From an uncultured Treponema sp. (GTDB lineage Bacteria > Spirochaetota > Spirochaetia > Treponematales > Treponemataceae), in NCBI RefSeq assembly GCF_945873775.1, contig NZ_CAMCEC010000007.1, positions 1-64,000 on the forward strand: 64,000 bases of DNA. The letters are read 5' to 3'. A program made the translations under genes and the position numbers. Below are positions 8,999 to 17,069 of this stretch, piece by piece. The notes beneath the pieces are model-generated. The model worked only from the letters and a program-made list of their open reading frames with translations, was not told where the DNA came from and searched no databases. Within the stretch, counting starts at the first letter, position 1, and every line of letters begins with the position of its first letter.

Positions 8999-10177
8999 CT
9001 AGAACTCTTTCTTTAGAAGCGCGGCTTTGTCTGTCTGTTCCCACGGAAACTCAGGATTTCCAAAGTGACCGTAAGAAGCTGTCTTAGAATAAATAGGACG
9101 CTTGAGGTTGAATGTCTTTGTTATTCCAGCTGGAGTGCAGTCGAAAACTTTTTTTACAGCATCCGCAATCTGGCAGTCAGGAACAATTCCAGTTCCAAAA
9201 GTTTCAACTAAGACAGAAACAGGGAACGGAACTCCGATCGCATAAGCAAGCTGAACTTCGCATCGTTCCGCCAAATCCGCGGCAACAATGTTCTTGGCAA
9301 TGTAGCGCGCCATATATGCTCCAGAACGGTCAACTTTGCTAGGATCTTTTCCGCTGAAAGCTCCACCTCCGTGCCGTCCCATTCCGCCGTAAGTGTCAAC
9401 GATTATTTTTCTGCCTGTAAGACCAGTGTCTCCAACAGGACCGCCGATTACAAACTGACCTGTAGGATTTATAAAATACTTTGTATCAGAATCCAAAAGT
9501 CCTGCAGGTTCAAGAACTGGCTTTATTATTTTTTCCATTACAGTGGATTTTATTTCGTCATAGCTGATTCCTGCGTCGTGCTGCTGGCTTATAACAACAG
9601 TGTCGATTCTTACAGGACGGTGGCCTTCATATTCAATTGTAACCTGGCTTTTTGAATCCGGGCGCATCCATTTGACTTCGCCGCTTTTTCTTAGTTCTGC
9701 GGATTTTCTCATAAGCTTGTGGGCAAACATAATCGGAGCAGGCATAAGCTCAGGAGTTTCCTTGCAGGCAAAGCCAAACATCATTCCCTGATCTCCTGCG
9801 CCCTGCTGACCTTTGTATTCATCAAGGCCTTTTCCAACAACTCCCTGATTTATATCCGACGACTGGGAATGAATCATATTAAGAACAGCCATGGAATTGC
9901 AGTCCAAGCCGTAATCCGGATTTGTGTAGCCGATTCTCTGAACAACATCGTATGCAACTTTCTGAACATCAACCTGGGCATTTGTAGAAAGTTCGCCGCC
10001 TACAAGAATAAGAGCCTGGGATGCAAAAGTTTCGCAGGCAACATGGCTTTCTGGATCCTGACGCAAACATTCATCAAGAATTCCATCTGAAATCTGGTCG
10101 CAAACTTTGTCCGGGTGTCCTTCCCCCACGGATTCCGAAGTAAATAAATAGTGATTTTTTGATAAGACAGCGCTCAT
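8999..10177 (-). CDS. metK: S-adenosylmethionine synthetase
   Basis: A 392-residue MetK, condensing ATP and methionine to AdoMet. Visible landmarks are [13 protein letters not shown] with the active-site His, [10 protein letters not shown] (the methionine loop hexapeptide), [25 protein letters not shown] split over the active site, and ARY.AKN. ATG 10177 is chosen because AGGAGG lies eight bases upstream; the frame stays open to 10213. It is followed after one base by nth. No SAM riboswitch is apparent in the 190 bases upstream. Confidence 0.97.
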   Translation of the reverse strand: MSAVLSKNHYLFTSESVGEGHPDKVCDQISDGILDECLRQDPESHVACETFASQALILVGGELSTNAQVDVQKVAYDVVQRIGYTNPDYGLDCNSMAVLNMIHSQSSDINQGVVGKGLDEYKGQQGAGDQGMMFGFACKETPELMPAPIMFAHKLMRKSAELRKSGEVKWMRPDSKSQVTIEYEGHRPVRIDTVVISQQHDAGISYDEIKSTVMEKIIKPVLEPAGLLDSDTKYFINPTGQFVIGGPVGDTGLTGRKIIVDTYGGMGRHGGGAFSGKDPSKVDRSGAYMARYIAKNIVAADLAERCEVQLAYAIGVPFPVSVLVETFGTGIVPDCQIADAVKKVFDCTPAGITKTFNLKRPIYSKTASYGHFGNPEFPWEQTDKAALLKKEF

Positions 10178-10366
10178 TTTTAGAGCCTCCTGTTTAGCAA
10201 GTTTCAGTTCCACAAGAAAACTGTTCCGCCTGCAATTTGGATAAATCAGCGGATAATTTATAATTTGTTCAAAACAATATAATCAAAAGCACAAAAACAA
10301 GCAAGGGAAATTTTTTCAACAAATTGAACGCTAACCTTGCTAAAAAAATATTAGATTTTTTCTTTG

Positions 10367-10741
10367 TTACCAAATAGTTTTTACATTATATAAAGGAATT
10401 TTTGAGTCTGTTGTTACAATAATTAAATCATTTTCAATTGACTGTGCAATCAACAATCTATCAAACGGATCTTTATGAATATCTGACAAAGTTTTTATTC
10501 TTTCAGCATCATATTCTGTTGTTGGAAGATATACAAATTCTTCATTTTCCAAAACAGATTTTAACCTTGGAATATCAATATCAAATTGCAATGTACCCTT
10601 TGCTTGCTTTATCGCGATTTCCCATAAAGATACATAACTAAAAAAGCACCTTTTAGTTTCCATTATATTACGAGCTATTGGAGAAAGCTCATTATTTCCT
10701 GTTACATACCAAATTATTGCATGAGTGTCTAATAAATACAT
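10367..10741 (-). CDS. PIN-domain toxin, VapC-type
   Basis: A 124-residue PIN-domain ribonuclease of the VapC/PhdE toxin group. Acidic residues of the metal site are in place: LLDTHA near the start, SLWEIAIK, DPFDRLL and TTDSKI. The family cleaves tRNA or rRNA when its antitoxin is degraded; the target here is unknown. ATG 10741 overlaps the antitoxin stop by one base (TGATG); GTG 10744 is an alternative. The antitoxin precedes it, the usual VapBC order. The gap of 190 bases to metK holds nothing I can support. Confidence 0.85.
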   Translation of the reverse strand: MYLLDTHAIIWYVTGNNELSPIARNIMETKRCFFSYVSLWEIAIKQAKGTLQFDIDIPRLKSVLENEEFVYLPTTEYDAERIKTLSDIHKDPFDRLLIAQSIENDLIIVTTDSKIPLYNVKTIW

Positions 10742-10962
10742 CACATATACTCCGCAAATTCTTCAAGTGGTTCATCAAAATCAGGAGACATTTTACATGG
10801 TATATTTTTTAAACATCCAAATCCACTTTTTTTTGTTTCAATAGGGCATTGTTTTTCTGAAACAGTAAATTTATAAAAAATGTAGTCTACATACGAAGCA
10901 ACTTCTTCAAGTGCGGCCTGAGGAAGTGTTTTCAATTTTTCCTCAAGCATAGGATATGACAT
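10741..10962 (-). CDS. Antitoxin of the VapC-type pair (DUF2281-like)
   Basis: A 73-residue protein preceding and overlapping the PIN toxin. The N-terminal half (LEEKLKTLPQAALEEVASYVDYIFYK) matches the pattern of DUF2281-type antitoxins, in which a short helical domain is followed by a disordered toxin-binding tail ending near PDFDEPLEEFAEYM. GGAGG lies ahead of ATG 10962, which decides the start over 10983. No ribbon-helix-helix is obvious, so autoregulation by this protein is inferred from family behaviour only. Confidence 0.75.
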   Translation of the reverse strand: MSYPMLEEKLKTLPQAALEEVASYVDYIFYKFTVSEKQCPIETKKSGFGCLKNIPCKMSPDFDEPLEEFAEYM

Positions 10963-11168
10963 ACAATACCTCCATGTTTTCAAATGTTGATCTAATTATA
11001 TCACATTTCAATTAGTTTTCTACTTAAAAAATAATAAGAACCTAACTTTTCATAAACTTGCATAGAGAAATTGTATCTGCAATCAGCGAAATGAAACGTT
11101 TTTATATATGCCCTTGATTACATTTGAAATATTATATAATATGTAAATATAGCAAAGGAGCGGAAACA

Positions 11169-11231
11169 ATGCATATATATGCGTTATTTTCTATCCGGCA
11201 ACTGTTGTTTTATATCAAATTGTTTTTATAA
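11169..11231 (+). CDS. Possible 20-codon leader peptide
   Basis: A small frame MHIYALFSIRQLLFYIKLFL starts at ATG 11169 with AAGGAG eight bases upstream and ends 14 bases before the CBM48 start. It is hydrophobic. The Shine-Dalgarno match is as good as that of the real gene, but with 20 codons chance cannot be excluded. The 262-base gap upstream is otherwise AT-rich. Confidence 0.3.
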   Translation: MHIYALFSIRQLLFYIKLFL

Positions 11232-11245
11232 TAAGGAGACATGAA

Positions 11246-11554
11246 ATGTCACTGAAAAAGTCTTATTCCAAAGACAAGAAAACTTGTAACGTAACTTTTT
11301 CTGTTTCTCAGGAAGCAGCACACGGCGCAGAAAAAGTTTCAATCGCAGGAGACTTTAACAGCTGGAGCAGCACAGAAACTCCGTTGAAAAAAGGCAAAGA
11401 CGGTTCTTTCTCTGTAAAAATCCCTCTTGAAGCCGGAAAAGAATATCAGTTCCGCTATCTTCTTGACGGAAAGCACTGGGAAAATGACTGGGCGGCAGAC
11501 AAGTACATTCCTGCTCCATTCTCCCACACAGACAATTCTGTTGTAATCTGCTAA
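11246..11554 (+). CDS. Stand-alone CBM48/isoamylase-N glycogen-binding protein
   Basis: A 102-residue protein consisting only of an early-set/CBM48 domain, the fold that binds glycogen or starch in branching enzymes and in the AMPK beta subunit. Characteristic residues are VSIAGDFNSWS, the LKKGKDGSFSVKIPLEAGKEYQFRYLLDG block and W..D..AD.Y.P.PF. It has no signal peptide or enzyme domain, so it probably acts in the cytosol as a glycogen-associated or regulatory module. AAGGAG sits upstream of ATG 11246. A strong terminator follows, so the gene is transcribed alone or with the leader frame. Confidence 0.85.
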   Translation: MSLKKSYSKDKKTCNVTFSVSQEAAHGAEKVSIAGDFNSWSSTETPLKKGKDGSFSVKIPLEAGKEYQFRYLLDGKHWENDWAADKYIPAPFSHTDNSVVIC

Positions 11555-11581
11555 GCTAGCTTAAAATCTTTTACTTTATAC

Positions 11582-11623
11582 AAGCTGTCCAACTGAAGAA
11601 AACTTCAAAGGGCAGCTTTTTTT
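11582..11623 (+). terminator. Rho-independent terminator after the CBM48 gene
   Basis: AAGCTGTCC pairs with GGGCAGCTT over nine bases, enclosing a second small stem, and is followed by a run of seven T. It starts 27 bases past the stop at 11554. Confidence 0.85.
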
Positions 11624-11700
11624 ATAAAATCTGCAAAAAAAAACACGCAAAAAGTAGAAATTCCAAAATACCTTATTATAATGTATAAAAGGAGATGCGC

Positions 11701-12681
11701 ATGGACTTAAAAGAAATCTATACAGCAGATGCCCGCCGCTATGATGACTCCCAAGCTTTATACAATCGATGCGGAAAAAGCGGAATTCTCTTGCCCAAAG
11801 TAAGCCTAGGATTTTGGCACAACTTCGGCGGAAACGACTCTTATGAACGAAGCCGGAAAATCACACATTTTGCGTTTGACCACGGAATAAATCACTTTGA
11901 CCTTGCAAACAACTACGGTCCTCCTTATGGCAGCGCAGAAGAAACAATGGGCAGGCTCATAAAAGACGACTTCCGCCCTTACCGCGATGAACTTTTTATT
12001 TCAACAAAAGCCGGCTACGATATGTGGGAAGGACCTTATGGCAACTGGGGCTCGCGCAAGTATCTTATAGCAAGCCTTGACCAAAGCTTAAAGCGCATGA
12101 ATCTTGAGTATGTAGATTTATTTTACAGCCACCGCTACGATCCGGACACACCTTTGGAAGAAACTTTGCAGGCAATGGTGGATATTGTAAAGCAAGGAAA
12201 AGCACTTTATCTGGGTTTAAGCCGCTGGCCGCTTGAAGCATTGAAATTCGCCGACAAATACCTTCGCGAACGTGATGTTCCGCTTCTTATTTATCAGGGC
12301 AGACTGAATCTTCTTGACCGCTCTCCGCAAGAGGAAGGCATTCTTGACTACTGCGCCGAGCATGGAATTGGCTTTATTTCATTTTCTCCATTAGCGCAAG
12401 GATTGCTTACAGACCGATACCTTAACGGAATTCCTTCTGACAGCAGAATGGCAAAAGAGCATTTTCTAAAAAGCAAGGATTTAACTCCAGAGCTTTTGGA
12501 AAAACTAAAGTCATGGAATGCGCAGGCAGTCAAATGCAACGAAACTCTTGCAGAAATGGCACTGTCCTGGATTCTTAACCAAAAAGGCGTAACAAGCGTG
12601 CTAGTAGGCGCAAGTTCCACAGAGCAACTTGAAAAAAACATGAAATGCGTTCACGCTGAACCGTTCAGCAGTGAAATATAA
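11701..12681 (+). CDS. Aldo/keto reductase, YghZ-like
   Basis: A 326-residue cytosolic NADPH-dependent aldo/keto reductase. The four catalytic positions are visible: Asp in NHFDLANNYG, Tyr in NNYGPPYGSAE, Lys in STKAGYDMW, His in FYSHRYD. The sequence of motifs, including YGNWGSRKYLIASLDQSLKRM and WILNQKGVTSVLVGAS, resembles the AKR14 group (E. coli YghZ), which reduces methylglyoxal and L-glyceraldehyde 3-phosphate; the substrate is inferred. GGAG abuts ATG 11695, too close, so ATG 11701 is used. A lipoprotein gene follows after 22 bases. Confidence 0.88.
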   Translation: MDLKEIYTADARRYDDSQALYNRCGKSGILLPKVSLGFWHNFGGNDSYERSRKITHFAFDHGINHFDLANNYGPPYGSAEETMGRLIKDDFRPYRDELFISTKAGYDMWEGPYGNWGSRKYLIASLDQSLKRMNLEYVDLFYSHRYDPDTPLEETLQAMVDIVKQGKALYLGLSRWPLEALKFADKYLRERDVPLLIYQGRLNLLDRSPQEEGILDYCAEHGIGFISFSPLAQGLLTDRYLNGIPSDSRMAKEHFLKSKDLTPELLEKLKSWNAQAVKCNETLAEMALSWILNQKGVTSVLVGASSTEQLEKNMKCVHAEPFSSEI

Positions 12682-12703
12682 AATAAAATCTAGGAGAATT
12701 ATT

Positions 12704-14291
12704 ATGAACATCAGGAGATTTTCATTTGCATTCTTACCGGCAGTAATTCTTGCATTTATTTCTTGCATGAACGTGAACAATTCTAGCGGAAAAGACGGCG
12801 CAATACGCATAACAGTTCCGGGAGGCGAGCGCGGACTTTACACATTTAACAAAGACAATGCCACTTCATATAAAGTAAGCATAATTCTTGACAAAGAAGT
12901 TATCGACTCACAAACCGCAGATTCCACGGGGGGGGGTATTTACATTTGATGAACTTGAGCCTTCCACATATACAGTAAAAGCCGAAGTTTTTGATTCAGA
13001 CGGAATACGCATAGGAAGCGGAAGCATAGAAGTAAAAGTCGTAGCCGGCGAAACCGCAGAAAAATCAATTCTGATGATACTTACAAACGGCGGCAAAATA
13101 TACGAAACAAATTATCTTTTATTCCATTACAACAGCAGCACAAACAAATATTATTACGCAGACTCAACCTCTGAAATAACTGACAAAAGTTTTACCGGAA
13201 GCAATTCAGTTATTGCAGGATATGCAGAATGTAAAAACGGAGCTGCTTATAGATACTTTAAAAGCAATGCTTTTGAAGATAGTGGTGAAAGCGGAGGTAA
13301 CTCAGATTCTAATTTCGCTACTTTACTGAAGACTAATGGTGATAGAACTACCTTCTCAATAACATACCAAGATGACACACCTATAATAGACCCTTTTTAT
13401 TATGATGAAACAACAGATACTTTATGGATAGGTCATTATACAACCACAGACAACACTCTAAAATTCCTTAAAATAGAAAATCCATCGACTAAATTTTTTA
13501 ATATTCAAAACAATCCTACATTTGCGACTTCCACAGGATTTTCTGTTTCCGGGGCAACTTACATGGCTTTTGCAATTCAGGGCAGCGATATTTACGTTGC
13601 ATACAAAGACAATAGCGGCACATCGTACCTTCAGCGTGGAACAATCACGAGCAGCAATGATTCAGATTTTTCAATAAGCGCAAAAGGAACGGCACAGTCC
13701 ACAGAACAAATGGGCATTGCGGGCACAATCAACGATATAGCCATTTTATACGATGGTTATGTATATGCGCTGGTTTCAAATGTGGGAAATTACGCAACAG
13801 GTTCTGATGATACTTTCTATACTTTTTATGATTGCAAGGTATACAGCCGAGGCGCGCTTTTAAAAATCGCAGGCACAGATTCAGGATTTGAAGTAGAAGA
13901 CATCTTGGGCTGGACAACTTCCGCAAGAACAATAAATTCCGTTGGAAATCCTGAAAGCGCAGGAAGTTCAATAGGACCACTTGAAGCATACATTCCAGCA
14001 CTTAAAGAAAACAGTCAGAAATTTTACGGTCCACGCAGATTCGTAGCCATAAAACCAAAAGAACTTTCAATTGCAGACTGTGGCGCAAACTTTGTTCTTC
14101 CAAACAAAACCACAGGCAAATCAGGAAAACTCTTTGCACATAACAGAGTCATAAATGTAAACCTTTATAATTTCGCAATCGATTCTATTGTAGATTTGGA
14201 AAACATAAAATTCAGCAATGTATGCCTAAGCGGAAACTCAATGTACATATCGGCAGATTACTGCACTGATACAAATGTTACAGAAGAATAA
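12704..14291 (+). CDS. Phase-variable lipoprotein, frame broken at a G9 tract
   Basis: A lipoprotein gene with AGGAG before ATG 12704, a signal peptide and lipobox FISC (Cys near residue 22). A run of nine G at 12928-12936 throws the frame, giving an 81-residue product that stops at 12949. Removing one G (G8), or having G11, joins the start to the downstream frame and gives a 528- or 529-residue protein. The downstream part begins GVFTFDELEPSTYTVKAEVFDSDG, a beta-sandwich-like repeat, followed by a long region rich in Thr, Ser and Tyr resembling a surface-exposed beta structure; I do not recognise it. The rest of the frame is open and intact, so this is a switched-off gene rather than a decayed one. 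It follows the aldo/keto reductase by 22 bases. Confidence 0.8.
12928..12936 (+). repeat. G9 homopolymer, slipped-strand switch
   Basis: Nine consecutive G in the coding sequence at about codon 75 of the lipoprotein gene. The tract length sets the reading frame: 8 or 11 gives ON, 9 (as here) gives OFF. It is one of two G9 tracts in the window. Confidence 0.85.
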
Positions 14292-14437
14292 ATAAAAAAC
14301 ATTTCATTATGATGATTACAAGCACACGGCAGCCCTACTGTCGTATGCTTACAACACCCCCTAACAAATGCTTGCAAGGCTCCTTGCGTGTGCATATCAG
14401 TACCCCTTGCAAAGGCTGAGTAGAGAATCTTCCACTC

Positions 14438-14761
14438 TTATTGCATAGTTGCCATCTTATGAACAAAGGGCAATGTTTCAAAAGTTTTGTTTTCAAGCAT
14501 ACTTATTAATCTGCAAGCAGATCCAGTAGGATGGTTTGTTCCTCTTTCCCATGATTCAACTGTTTTTGTTGAAACACCCATATAATTTGCAAAAAATGCT
14601 TGTGTCATGCCTATTGAAGTTCGAATCTGCTTAATTTGAACATTGTCATATTTTTTTACCGGCTGAATTTCATAAACAGTTCTTCTACCCTTCAATTTGC
14701 CTTGTTCAATGGCAACAGCTTCATTAAGTCCTGTCATTAAGTCATTAAAAAAACTACTCAT
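14438..14761 (-). CDS. Xre-family antitoxin, HigA-type
   Basis: A 107-residue DNA-binding antitoxin. The central helix-turn-helix reads IRTSIGMTQAFFANYMGVSTKTVESWERGTNHPTGSACRLISML, a classic Xre/Cro pattern. It lies directly after the RelE/HigB-type toxin, overlapping it by eight bases; toxin-first order is typical of higBA. GGAGG precedes ATG 14761, inside the toxin gene. By family behaviour it neutralises the toxin and represses its own operon. Confidence 0.85.
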   Translation of the reverse strand: MSSFFNDLMTGLNEAVAIEQGKLKGRRTVYEIQPVKKYDNVQIKQIRTSIGMTQAFFANYMGVSTKTVESWERGTNHPTGSACRLISMLENKTFETLPFVHKMATMQ

Positions 14762-15113
14762 GTTTTTCCTCCAAATTTTTAGCAGATTCAGTTTTTAAAA
14801 TAGCAACAACTTTCCTTACTGCATTTTTTTCAGCGTCAGTCAAATTAGGTTTCTCGTCTTTTGAAAACACTTGAATCAAATAATCTTTTTCAAAGGCTGC
14901 AAAATCAACATAGCAAACACGCGCACTTCCGCTTTTGCCTTTTCCTTTAAATGCAAACCTTAGTTTTCTTAAGCCTCCAGTCCCAACCATCATATCACCA
15001 GCTTCTGGATTCTCTACAAGAAACTGCTCTAATTCAGCTAAATCTTCATCATTGAAACCAAGCGAAAACCATTTTTTAGTAAATGACGGTGTTTCAATAA
15101 ATTCTCTTTTCAT
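14754..15113 (-). CDS. RelE/HigB-type toxin
   Basis: A 119-residue toxin of the RelE/HigB superfamily, mRNA interferases acting on the ribosome. The family pattern is seen in FTKKWFSLGFNDEDLAELEQFLVENPEAGDMMVGTGGLRKLRFAFKGKGKSG, SARVCYVDF, and YLIQVFSKDEKPNLTDAEKNAVRKVV. Basic residues around GGLRKLRF and SARV correspond to the RNA-facing site. There is no clear ribosome-binding site before ATG 15113. It forms an operon with the Xre antitoxin downstream. Confidence 0.88.
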   Translation of the reverse strand: MKREFIETPSFTKKWFSLGFNDEDLAELEQFLVENPEAGDMMVGTGGLRKLRFAFKGKGKSGSARVCYVDFAAFEKDYLIQVFSKDEKPNLTDAEKNAVRKVVAILKTESAKNLEEKHE

Positions 15114-15159
15114 TTATTGATTCTAATATATCCTATAAAATAGGGTATGTCAAACAACA

Positions 15160-15187
15160 GATTGCCGTATCAAGTACGGCAATGACA
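15160..15187. repeat. Half element, hairpin 2 of the TGTCAT family, copy c
   Basis: GATTGCCGTA-TCAAG-TACGGCAATGACA is a near-perfect hairpin identical in type to the second half of copies b and e. At 15194-15213 the sequence AGTTATTAGACAATTCCATG resembles the terminal repeat of the 164-bp element at 29880, so this is probably a left-truncated copy of it. Confidence 0.6.
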
Positions 15188-15261
15188 GTTAGAAGTTATT
15201 AGACAATTCCATGACAGGTTTCTTTACAGCATACTTTTTTGGCATGACAGCTTCAGTTTTC

Positions 15262-16839
15262 CTATTGGTGCAGAATTTTGTACATTGGGGTTTGACCGGG
15301 GCAAAGTTCCAGGATGTTTTTTTCGCATGCAAGGACTTCGGAAGGCTCGTGGGTTACGTGCAGAAGTGTTGTTGTTCCTGTTTCTGCAACGGTTTCAAGA
15401 AGGTCTAGGATTTTTCCGCGGTAGTTTTCGTCAAGTCCATGGCAAGGCTCATCCAAAATAAGAACACGAGGAGACTTTACAGCAGCTCTAAGAATCAGAA
15501 TTGCGCGCTGCTCTCCGTAGCTTAAAGAGCCGAATGATTCCTTTTCGCGTCCGGTAAATCCTGCAAGTTTAAGCCAAGCCTTCGCCATTGCAAGTTCAAA
15601 ATCCGTGGCAGGCTCATAAAGCCCGATGCTGTCCTTGAATCCGCTTACAATCACGCTTTGCAAATCAGTTCCGCCGACCATTCTGTATTCCACATGAAGC
15701 CTGTAGCTTACAATTCCAAGATGCTTTTTTATATCCCAAATTGATTCGCCTGAACCGCGCCGATTTCCAAACAGATAGACTTTTTCGCGGAATACTTGCA
15801 TATTGTCGCCTGTTATAAGCTCCATGATTGTGGTTTTTCCAGAGCCGTTCGGTCCTCTTACAAGAAAATGTTCGCCTTTTTTAACTTCCCAGTTTAAGTT
15901 TACAAGAACCTTATGGTCGTCCCAGCCCACATTCACATCCTCGAATTTTATAAGGCTTTCCGGCACTTCGGAAAATTCTTCTGTTTCCAAAGCGGCATTG
16001 CTTTCACTGCGGATTCTTTTTAGCTCGCAAAGGAATTCCTGTCTTTCTTTTTCGCGGATTGATTTTCTTTCTGCGTTTCTAGTTTCAAGAAGATTTTCGT
16101 ATTCAGAACGGCTTGCGCAGAAGGAAATTTTTTTATCTGAAAACTCAAGCACGCGGTTTATTTTTTCCGGGATTTCATTGAACCGCTCCATGCACAAAAT
16201 TATGCGCGGAAAATCTGTTCCTGAATTTTCAGTCTGCCGCTTTAAAATCATGTTGAAAAATTCCATTAGAATTGAACGCGACTCAGCATCCAGCCCCGCA
16301 AAAGGGTCGCTCAAGACAAGCATTTTAGCTCCAGACAAAAGTGAACGGCACAAAAGAGTGCGCCTTATTTCCCCGGTAGACATAAAGCGAAGTCCGCGGT
16401 CAAGAATTTTTTCTACGCCGCAAAGCTTTACCTGCGGAAATGTTTCAAGCTTGTACGCATCCTTTACAAGAGGCTCTGATTTCTTCTTTGCGCCGCCAAT
16501 CACTTCGTAAATGTATTCACGGCCAGTTCTTCCAATATCAATTTTGTCCAAGTATTCGCTTTCATCCCGCTCACGCTCTTCTTCTATTAATCTTGCAGCT
16601 TCTTCAAGTGAAACTACAGCCGTGCTTTTTGCAAATTCAGAATAGAACGAGCCGCCCTGTTCCGGGTAGAATTCCAAAGAGCCAGACAACGCTTTTATAA
16701 AATCAGCCTTTCCGCCGCCGTTCGGTCCTGTAACAAGCCATGCTTCGCCCTCTTTCATCGTCCAGTCAATCTGCGGAATCAAAACAGAGCCGCTCTTCCT
16801 TATCTGGCATTTATCAATGCGAATCAAATCTTTTTCCAT
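15262..16839 (-). CDS. ModF-like double ATP-binding protein
   Basis: A 525-residue protein with two ABC ATPase domains in tandem and no membrane part, resembling ModF encoded near molybdate transport genes. The C-terminal domain is intact: Walker A GPNGSGKTT, signature LSYGEQR, Walker B VLILDEPCHGLD, and the ModF-like segment GNRRGSGESIWDIKKHLGIVS. The N-terminal domain is degenerate: its Walker A reads GPNGGGKAD with Ala for Ser/Thr, and its Walker B reads LVLSDPFAGLD. Signature MSTGEIRR is kept. GGAGA precedes the ATG. No modABC genes are near; the protein may have a role other than transport. Confidence 0.8.
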   Translation of the reverse strand: MEKDLIRIDKCQIRKSGSVLIPQIDWTMKEGEAWLVTGPNGGGKADFIKALSGSLEFYPEQGGSFYSEFAKSTAVVSLEEAARLIEEERERDESEYLDKIDIGRTGREYIYEVIGGAKKKSEPLVKDAYKLETFPQVKLCGVEKILDRGLRFMSTGEIRRTLLCRSLLSGAKMLVLSDPFAGLDAESRSILMEFFNMILKRQTENSGTDFPRIILCMERFNEIPEKINRVLEFSDKKISFCASRSEYENLLETRNAERKSIREKERQEFLCELKRIRSESNAALETEEFSEVPESLIKFEDVNVGWDDHKVLVNLNWEVKKGEHFLVRGPNGSGKTTIMELITGDNMQVFREKVYLFGNRRGSGESIWDIKKHLGIVSYRLHVEYRMVGGTDLQSVIVSGFKDSIGLYEPATDFELAMAKAWLKLAGFTGREKESFGSLSYGEQRAILILRAAVKSPRVLILDEPCHGLDENYRGKILDLLETVAETGTTTLLHVTHEPSEVLACEKNILELCPGQTPMYKILHQ

Positions 16840-16905
16840 AAATATTCTCCAAATCTATTATAATGCAAATATTAGCATCAATATTTTATTTACTAACAAT
16901 AAATA

Positions 16906-17043
16906 ACTAAAAATGCGGTAAGAAAAAGAAAGCGGCAACAGAGCCGTTTTGAGCGTTGGCAAGCGATTGTAAAATCGCGCAGTCCGATTCAATTTACGCT
17001 CAACTTGGCGAATTGGCGCGCTTTTTCTTATAGCTTTTTTAGT
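16906..17043. repeat. 138-bp imperfect palindrome between modF-like and lysR genes
   Basis: Left arm ACTAAAAATGCGGTAAGAAA and right arm (complement) ACTAAAAAAGCTATAAGAAA agree at 15 of 20 positions and continue through AAG, GCG..., and TTGAGCGT; the centre includes GCGATTGTAAAATCGC, its own hairpin. The whole could fold as one long stem in DNA or RNA. It sits in a 230-base gap between two minus-strand genes. It could be a MITE or a structured transcript; I see no promoter. Confidence 0.55.
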
Positions 17044-17069
17044 TGCTTCTAACATTGCAAAATACAACT

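Noticed and set aside
10178..10366. SAM riboswitch upstream of metK
   Set aside because: No SAM-I, II or III core pattern is visible in this AT-rich stretch, which in any case is only in part upstream of metK.
12888..14291. Open frame of 467 residues taken as a separate gene
   Set aside because: It has no ribosome-binding site, its first residues overlap the signal-bearing frame, and a one-base change in the G9 tract joins it to the lipoprotein start.
14325..14400. Inverted repeat GCACACG...CGTGTGC after the phase-variable gene
   Set aside because: Seven paired bases with a long loop and no T run; not enough to call a terminator or element.
15803..16510. 235-residue plus-strand frame opposite the ModF-like gene
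   Set aside because: It mirrors the conserved ATPase frame; Ser/Arg-rich composition is typical of an antisense shadow.
16858..17067. 69-residue minus-strand frame across the 138-bp palindrome
   Set aside because: Its content follows from the palindrome itself; there is no Shine-Dalgarno, so I treat the stretch as a repeat.
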